Position numbers and translations under genes: made by a program. A stretch of 64,000 nt of DNA. It comes from DASYPQ01 sp041488095 (GTDB taxonomy: Bacteria > Planctomycetota > UBA1135 > GCA-002686595). The stretch covers positions 42,195-106,194 of the forward strand of contig JBGPOP010000015.1 in the NCBI GenBank assembly GCA_041488095.1, given 5' to 3'. A model generated the notes under the pieces. The model saw nothing but the letters and a program-made list of their open reading frames with translations, had not been told where the DNA came from and ran no database searches. How positions within the stretch are numbered: the first letter of the stretch is position 1; each line of letters starts with the position of its first letter. This document shows, in pieces, positions 59,643 through 64,000 of this stretch.

Positions 59643-60899
59643 GTGGGCCCGGCCGTGACCCCGACCTGGAGAAGCGCTTTGATCGCGGCGGCGGCCGGAC
59701 GGCCCGGCGACGACCCGATCTTCATGCTCAACGCGGAGGCGACCGCGCGAGCGCAGAAGGGCGAATCGATCCTCAACGCGACGCTGGGAGCGCTCATGGA
59801 GGACGACGGGACGCTCGCCGTGATGCCGGCTGTGCTCGACGCGATCGCGCGCGTCCCGGTGAAGCGCGCCGCGGCCTACGCGCCGATCCTCTGCGATCCG
59901 GGGTTCCTGCGCGCCGTCGTCGACGACCTGCTCGATGCCGGACCGCTCGCCGAACAGGCCGTGGCCGCCGCGACGCCGGGCGGGACCGGCGCTCTCCACC
60001 ACGCGATCGTCAACTTCCTCGAGCCCGGGCAGTCGCTGCTGACCACGAGCTACTACTGGGGCCCTTACCACATCCTGGCCACGCACACGCGCCGCGGCGT
60101 CGAGACCTTCGACATGTTCGACGCCCGAGGACGGTTCGACCACGCGGGTTTCCAGGAGGCGCTCGAGCGGCAGATCGCACGCCAGGGTCGCGCGCTGGTT
60201 TTGTTCAACTTCCCCTGCCACAACCCCACGGGCTACTCGCTCGACGATGCGGAGTGGAGCGCCGTCGCGAGCATCGTGAGGTCCGCGGGCGAGAAGGCGC
60301 CCGTGGCCTTCCTGCTCGACCATGCCTACGCGCGCTTCGGGACCGTGGCGAGCCAGGGCTGGCTGAAGCACGCCGAGCGGATGGTCGACACGGCCGTGCT
60401 GCTGGTCGCATGGACCGCGTCGAAGTCCTTTGCGCAGTACGGAGCGAGGATCGGCGCGCTCGTCGCGGTGCACCCCGATCCCGGGCAGCGCGGGCAGATC
60501 CGCGCCGCCCTGGGCTTCTCCTGCCGCGGCACGTGGTCGAACTGCAACCACCTCGGACAGCTCGCGATCACGACGCTCCTCGTCGATGCGGCGCTCAGGA
60601 CGCGCGCCGACCGGGAACGTGAGCGGCTGATCCGTCTTCTCCAGGAGCGCGTGGCCGCGTTCAATCGCGAGGCCGCGAAGGCGGGATTGCGCCACCCGCG
60701 CTACGAGGGCGGGTTCTTCGTCTCCGTGTTCACGCCCGACGCGGAACGGACGGCGAAGATCATGCGCGACCAGGGCGTGTACGTCGTCCCGATGCAGGGA
60801 GCGGTGCGCGTCGCGCTGTGCTCGACGCCCGCGGCCGAGGTCAGCCGGCTCGTGCGGGCGCTCGAAGCGGGCGTTGCGCAGGCCGGGGTGCCCCGATGA
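59643..60899 (+). CDS. Class I/II PLP-dependent aminotransferase
   Basis: 418 aa from GTG 59643, with GGGAAGG six bases upstream. The fold-type I pattern is clear: ATPGGTGALHHAIVNFL (PLP phosphate loop), VLFNFPCHNPTGYSLDD (Asn contact), AFLLDHAYARF (Asp) and the Schiff-base Lys in WTASKSFAQYGARIGAL. The Arg for the substrate carboxylate is in GAVRVALCSTP. It resembles aromatic or aspartate aminotransferases with a long N-terminus. Its stop overlaps the next ATG (ATGA), coupling it to a uracil phosphoribosyltransferase-like gene. The amino acid substrate is undetermined. Confidence 0.85.
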   Translation: MGPAVTPTWRSALIAAAAGRPGDDPIFMLNAEATARAQKGESILNATLGALMEDDGTLAVMPAVLDAIARVPVKRAAAYAPILCDPGFLRAVVDDLLDAGPLAEQAVAAATPGGTGALHHAIVNFLEPGQSLLTTSYYWGPYHILATHTRRGVETFDMFDARGRFDHAGFQEALERQIARQGRALVLFNFPCHNPTGYSLDDAEWSAVASIVRSAGEKAPVAFLLDHAYARFGTVASQGWLKHAERMVDTAVLLVAWTASKSFAQYGARIGALVAVHPDPGQRGQIRAALGFSCRGTWSNCNHLGQLAITTLLVDAALRTRADRERERLIRLLQERVAAFNREAAKAGLRHPRYEGGFFVSVFTPDAERTAKIMRDQGVYVVPMQGAVRVALCSTPAAEVSRLVRALEAGVAQAGVPR

Positions 60900-61732
60900 G
60901 TGGAGGAGATGCCAGGGACAGGCCGGCCCCGGCCCAGGCTCCGGAGCACGGCGGATGGGAGCTCGAGCACCGTTACGGCGGGCGCGTCCACATCCTCGAC
61001 AACGTCTACCTGCTCACGGCTCTGGCCCGGATCGGATCGCCGACGGTCGCGCACCACGACTTGATGGCGCTCCTGCGCTCGGTGTACCAGGTGCTGCTCG
61101 CGACCGCCTGCAGCCGCGAGCTGCGGCGCGTCGAGGCGGAGTCGCCGACGCGGATGGCCGAGGTCCATCCCGCGCGCGGCGTCTACCGCGGGCCGGCGTT
61201 CGATCCGGACGTCCACGTGGTCGTGGTCGACATCATCCGCGCGGGCATCGTCCCCGCGCAAGTGTGCTTCGAGCTCCTGATCGCGATGCTCTCCGAGCCG
61301 CGCGTGCGTTTGGATCACCTGACCCTGGCGCGCCGGGCCGACGCGAAGGGCCACGTCACCGGGGTCGATCTCTCCGGCAGCAAGATCGGCGGAAGGGTCG
61401 ACGACGCCACGCTCCTGCTGCCCGATCCGATGGGCGCGACCGGCATGACGACGATCCGCGCGCTCAGGCACTATCGCGAGAACTACGGGACGCCGAAGCA
61501 GATCCTCGCGCTCCCGATGATCGCGACGCCCGAGTACCTGCGCGCGGTGCTCGAGGAGTTCGGGAACCTGGTGGTCTACACCGCCCGCCTCGATCGCGGA
61601 ATGTCGGATCCCGAGGTCCTCGCGACGGTCCCCGGCACGCACTGGGATCGCGAGAAGGGCCTGGATGACAAGAGCTACATCGTCCCCGGCGCCGGCGGGA
61701 TGGGAGAGGTCATCAACAACTCGTGGTGCTGA
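60896..61732 (+). CDS. Uracil phosphoribosyltransferase-like protein, variant
   Basis: 278 aa, longer than the usual 208. The PRPP loop is LLPDPMGATGMTTI, a variant of the normal LLDPMLATG; RAGIVPAQVCFELL and the closing YIVPGAGGMGEVINNSWC correspond to the uracil-binding and C-terminal motifs. An extra N-terminal segment of about 45 residues precedes the core. The family normally converts uracil and PRPP to UMP; the altered loop makes a different base or ribosyl acceptor possible. It is translationally coupled to the aminotransferase, a pairing I do not know elsewhere. Confidence 0.72.
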   Translation: MSGGDARDRPAPAQAPEHGGWELEHRYGGRVHILDNVYLLTALARIGSPTVAHHDLMALLRSVYQVLLATACSRELRRVEAESPTRMAEVHPARGVYRGPAFDPDVHVVVVDIIRAGIVPAQVCFELLIAMLSEPRVRLDHLTLARRADAKGHVTGVDLSGSKIGGRVDDATLLLPDPMGATGMTTIRALRHYRENYGTPKQILALPMIATPEYLRAVLEEFGNLVVYTARLDRGMSDPEVLATVPGTHWDREKGLDDKSYIVPGAGGMGEVINNSWC

Positions 61733-61797
61733 TCGAGATGTTCACCGGTCGCGCAACTCCCGCCTTTCAACGATCCCACGCCCCTCCGGAGCCACCC

Positions 61798-62928
61798 ATG
61801 AGGTCCTCTCCTCGTCTCATCGCGATCCTCGCCGGGCTCTCGATTCTGCCTGCACTCGCGCGCGCCACCGGCGCGCTGCCGGAGCGCAAGACCGAGAACG
61901 TCATCCTCGTCACCTACGACGGGCTGCGCTGGCAGGAGGTGTTCAGCGGCGCGGAAGAGTCGCTCCTCTCCAAGGAGACGGGCGGCGTGCGCGACCCGGC
62001 CGGGGTGAAGAAGGAGTACTGGCGCGAGACGCCCGAGGCGCGGCGCGAGGCGCTCCTGCCGTTCCTGTGGCGGGTCGTCGCGCCCCAGGGCCAGATCTAC
62101 GGCAACCCCGCGCGAGGCAGCGTCGCGCACGTCACCAACGGCAAGAACTTCTCCTATCCCGGCTATAACGAGATCCTGTGCGGGTTCGGCGACCTCCGCA
62201 TCGACAGCAACGACAAGCGGCCAAACCTCAACGTCTCCGTGCTCGAGTGGCTGAACGGCAAGGCGGCATTCCACCGGCGCGTCGAGGCCTTCGCCGAGTG
62301 GGACTGCTTCCCTTATATCCTCAACCGCGACCGCAGCGGGCTCTTCGTCAACGCCGGCATCGAGGCGGTCCAGGGCGAGGGGCTGTCGGCGAGGGAGAAG
62401 GTGTTGAACGAGGTGCTGCTCGGCACGACCTGGGCGCACTCCGACCAGCGCTCCGACGCCTTGACGTTCCTCATGGGCCTCGCGCACTTCGAGAGGACGG
62501 CACCTCGCGTCCTCTACCTCGGGTTCGGCGAGACCGACGAGTGGGCGCACGAGGGACGGTACGACCTGGTGCTGGAGTCCGCGCACCGGATCGACGAGTA
62601 CCTCGCCCGCCTGTGGGAGACCGTGCAGTCGACTCCCGCCTACGCGGGCAAGACCTCCCTCGTGATCACGACCGACCACGGCCGCGGCAACGGGCCGGAG
62701 GAATGGAGGAATCACGGCGAGAAGGTCCCGGTCTCCGATCGCATCTGGATCGCCGTCATGGGTCCCGACACGCCCGCTCTGGGCGAGCGCCGCGATTGCG
62801 AGGAGGTTGCGCAGAGCCAGGTCGCCGCGACGATCGCTGCGCTGCTGGGGGAGGATTGGTGCGCAGCGGAGCCCAAGGCGGGGAAGCCGATCGCGGAGGC
62901 CCTCGGTTCCAGCGCGACAGGCCGCTGA
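61798..62928 (+). CDS. Alkaline phosphatase superfamily enzyme, exported
   Basis: 376 aa. A signal peptide (LIAILAGLSILPALARA) is followed by the metalloenzyme core: VILVTYDGLRWQEVF (metal-binding Asp), a Thr/Ser region in NGKNFSYPGYNEILCG, LGFGETDEWAHEGRYDL (Asp and His) and VITTDHGRGNGPEEWRNHGE (Asp-His and second His). This matches type I phosphodiesterase/phosphatase or sulfatase-like enzymes. The nucleophile Ser/Thr is not certain from motif alone. It is the third gene of the aminotransferase cluster (65 bp gap). Confidence 0.78.
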   Translation: MRSSPRLIAILAGLSILPALARATGALPERKTENVILVTYDGLRWQEVFSGAEESLLSKETGGVRDPAGVKKEYWRETPEARREALLPFLWRVVAPQGQIYGNPARGSVAHVTNGKNFSYPGYNEILCGFGDLRIDSNDKRPNLNVSVLEWLNGKAAFHRRVEAFAEWDCFPYILNRDRSGLFVNAGIEAVQGEGLSAREKVLNEVLLGTTWAHSDQRSDALTFLMGLAHFERTAPRVLYLGFGETDEWAHEGRYDLVLESAHRIDEYLARLWETVQSTPAYAGKTSLVITTDHGRGNGPEEWRNHGEKVPVSDRIWIAVMGPDTPALGERRDCEEVAQSQVAATIAALLGEDWCAAEPKAGKPIAEALGSSATGR

Positions 62929-62952
62929 GCGCTCGACTCGTCTCGGGACACC

Positions 62953-64000
62953 ATGGCGCGCCTCCTCTACGGGCTCACGTTCGCTCTCCTCGCGATCGGG
63001 ACCCTCGTCGGCCTGCACCGCTACGTCTGGAAGCGGCTCGTGCGCGACGTCGGCATGCCGCGTCCGTGGCGCAACGGCGCGACCGCGGTCATCTTCCTGC
63101 TCGCCCTGCTCCTGCCGGCGGTGTTCCTCCTCGGCCGGCGCCTCGCGCCGGAGCAGGAGACGGGCGCGGCCTTTCTCGCGTATTCGTGGCTCGGCTTGCT
63201 CTTCTACCTGGCACTCTGGCTCGGCGCTCTCGATCTGATCCGCCTGCTCGCGCGCCCGTTCCGCGGAAGACGCCGCGCGGTCGCAAGGAAACCCGAGATC
63301 GACGAGGGCCGAAGGCGCTTCCTTGCGCGAGTCGCCGCGAGCTCGGCGCTGGCCGGCTCGGGGAGCATCGCGATCCTCGGTCACCGCGCGGCCGGGGAGA
63401 TCGTCACGCCGGAGATCGCGGTGAAGCTCCCGCACCTGCCCCGCGAGCTCTCGGGATTCCGCATCGCGCACCTCTCGGACCTCCACCTCGGGCCGCTGCT
63501 CCGCGAGCGCTTCCTGGAATCGGTGGTCGAGAAGACGAACGGCCTCTCTCCTGACCTCGTCGTGATCACCGGCGATCTCGTCGACGCGTCGGTCGCGCGC
63601 CTCGGGAGCGCACTCGCGCCGCTCGCGAAGCTGCGCGCGCGGTGCGGCGTCACGTTCGTCACCGGCAATCACGAGTACTACTGCGGCGCGCAGGAGTGGG
63701 TCGAGTTCCTGCGCGGGCGCGGGATCCGCGTGCTGATGAACGAGCGCATCGCGGTCGGCGACGAGCGGCCGGGCGGAGCGACCTTCGACCTCGCCGGCGT
63801 GCCCGACTACAACGGCGGGCGCTTCGTGGCGGGCCACACGCCGGACCTCGACCTCGCGCTGAAGGACCGGGACCCCGAGTGCGCGCTCGTGCTGCTCGCG
63901 CACCAGCCCCGACAGATCTCGCTCACGAAGGGCCACGGCGTCGGCTTGCAGCTCTCCGGGCACGTGCACGGCGGCCAGCTGTGGCCCTTCGGCGCGCTGG
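62953..64000 (+). CDS. Membrane metallophosphoesterase, cut by the window edge
   Basis: 349 residues are present. Three or so membrane helices (LLYGLTFALLAIGTLVGL, AVIFLLALLLPAVFLL, LGLLFYLALWLGALDL) precede a twin-arginine-like segment (RRRFLARVAASSALAGS) and the phosphoesterase domain with its metal motifs: SDLHLGP, TGDLVD, GNHEYY, LAHQP and SGHVHGGQ. This is the YaeI/YkuE-like group acting on lipid or nucleotide phosphates outside the cytoplasmic membrane. The end of the protein is missing. It begins 24 bp after the phosphatase-superfamily gene and is probably in the same operon. Confidence 0.88.
   Translation, partial: MARLLYGLTFALLAIGTLVGLHRYVWKRLVRDVGMPRPWRNGATAVIFLLALLLPAVFLLGRRLAPEQETGAAFLAYSWLGLLFYLALWLGALDLIRLLARPFRGRRRAVARKPEIDEGRRRFLARVAASSALAGSGSIAILGHRAAGEIVTPEIAVKLPHLPRELSGFRIAHLSDLHLGPLLRERFLESVVEKTNGLSPDLVVITGDLVDASVARLGSALAPLAKLRARCGVTFVTGNHEYYCGAQEWVEFLRGRGIRVLMNERIAVGDERPGGATFDLAGVPDYNGGRFVAGHTPDLDLALKDRDPECALVLLAHQPRQISLTKGHGVGLQLSGHVHGGQLWPFGAL

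Noticed and set aside
1..64000. tRNA, rRNA, CRISPR arrays, insertion sequences or prophage
   Set aside because: I looked through the gaps and saw no cloverleaf, no regular direct repeats, no transposase or integrase and no terminal inverted repeats.

Overview
The window is a 64 kb piece of a high-GC, gene-dense bacterial chromosome with a Gram-negative envelope: many lipoproteins with lipoboxes, an outer-membrane barrel ending in Phe, and periplasmic cytochromes. The best guess is Planctomycetota or a close relative. The metalloprotease at 47387-50416 ends in a secreted C-terminal module (closing GLTVTFCP) that I associate with proteins of uncultured Planctomycetota, and the many ECF-sigma, FecR, TPR, HEAT and PATAN-type proteins fit. 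This placement is inference. I see no rRNA, tRNA, CRISPR array, insertion sequence or prophage.

Layout. 1-3817: a degenerate M14-type peptidase, a patatin and a methyltransferase on the minus strand. 3833-8456: a two-gene unit (HEAT lipoprotein plus membrane SGNH hydrolase) present twice in tandem. 8459-10525: a sulfur-transfer operon (DsrE-like, rhodanese/metallo-beta-lactamase, TusA-like). 10598-16627: a DUF429 protein, a DUF2059 protein, and cobalamin-dependent methionine synthase coupled to an ArsR-methyltransferase regulator. 16842-18573: two PATAN (DUF4388) paralogues behind a highly structured leader. 18777-26409: a PepSY-like lipoprotein, an SGNH protein, a ThiS/MoaD-like protein with a BNR propeller, an exported selenocysteine thioredoxin-like protein, an ATP-grasp ligase and a zinc metallopeptidase.

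26514-32761 is the most striking block. It is a tightly coupled minus-strand operon encoding a 5-heme cytochrome, an outer-membrane barrel, a 13-heme cytochrome and a 10-heme OmcA/MtrC-type lipoprotein. Together these look like a complete porin-cytochrome conduit for extracellular electron transfer. Divergent from it (32950-36972) is an ECF sigma factor, a FecR-like protein with carboxypeptidase-regulatory repeats and a TPR protein. A 14-bp palindrome lies between the two operons.

36998-46035 carries small lipoproteins, an Smr protein, two FKBP-type isomerases, phosphate acetyltransferase with a split AtuA system, an orphan hybrid histidine kinase, a Rieske oxygenase and a DUF309 protein. 46141-53680 carries large secreted proteins and a SelW-like selenoprotein. 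53875-64000 carries a pyruvate kinase remnant, a MinD/ParA-type ATPase, helix-hairpin-helix, coiled-coil and thioredoxin-TPR proteins, an aminotransferase overlapping a uracil phosphoribosyltransferase-like gene, an alkaline-phosphatase-superfamily enzyme and a truncated metallophosphoesterase.

Two genes contain an in-frame TGA exactly where a redox cysteine is expected, each followed by a hairpin of the bacterial SECIS type. One is the exported thioredoxin-like protein at 23121-24113 (UxxC); the other is the SelW-like protein at 50677-50898 (CxxU). The host therefore probably makes selenocysteine, and standard gene callers would break or miss both genes.
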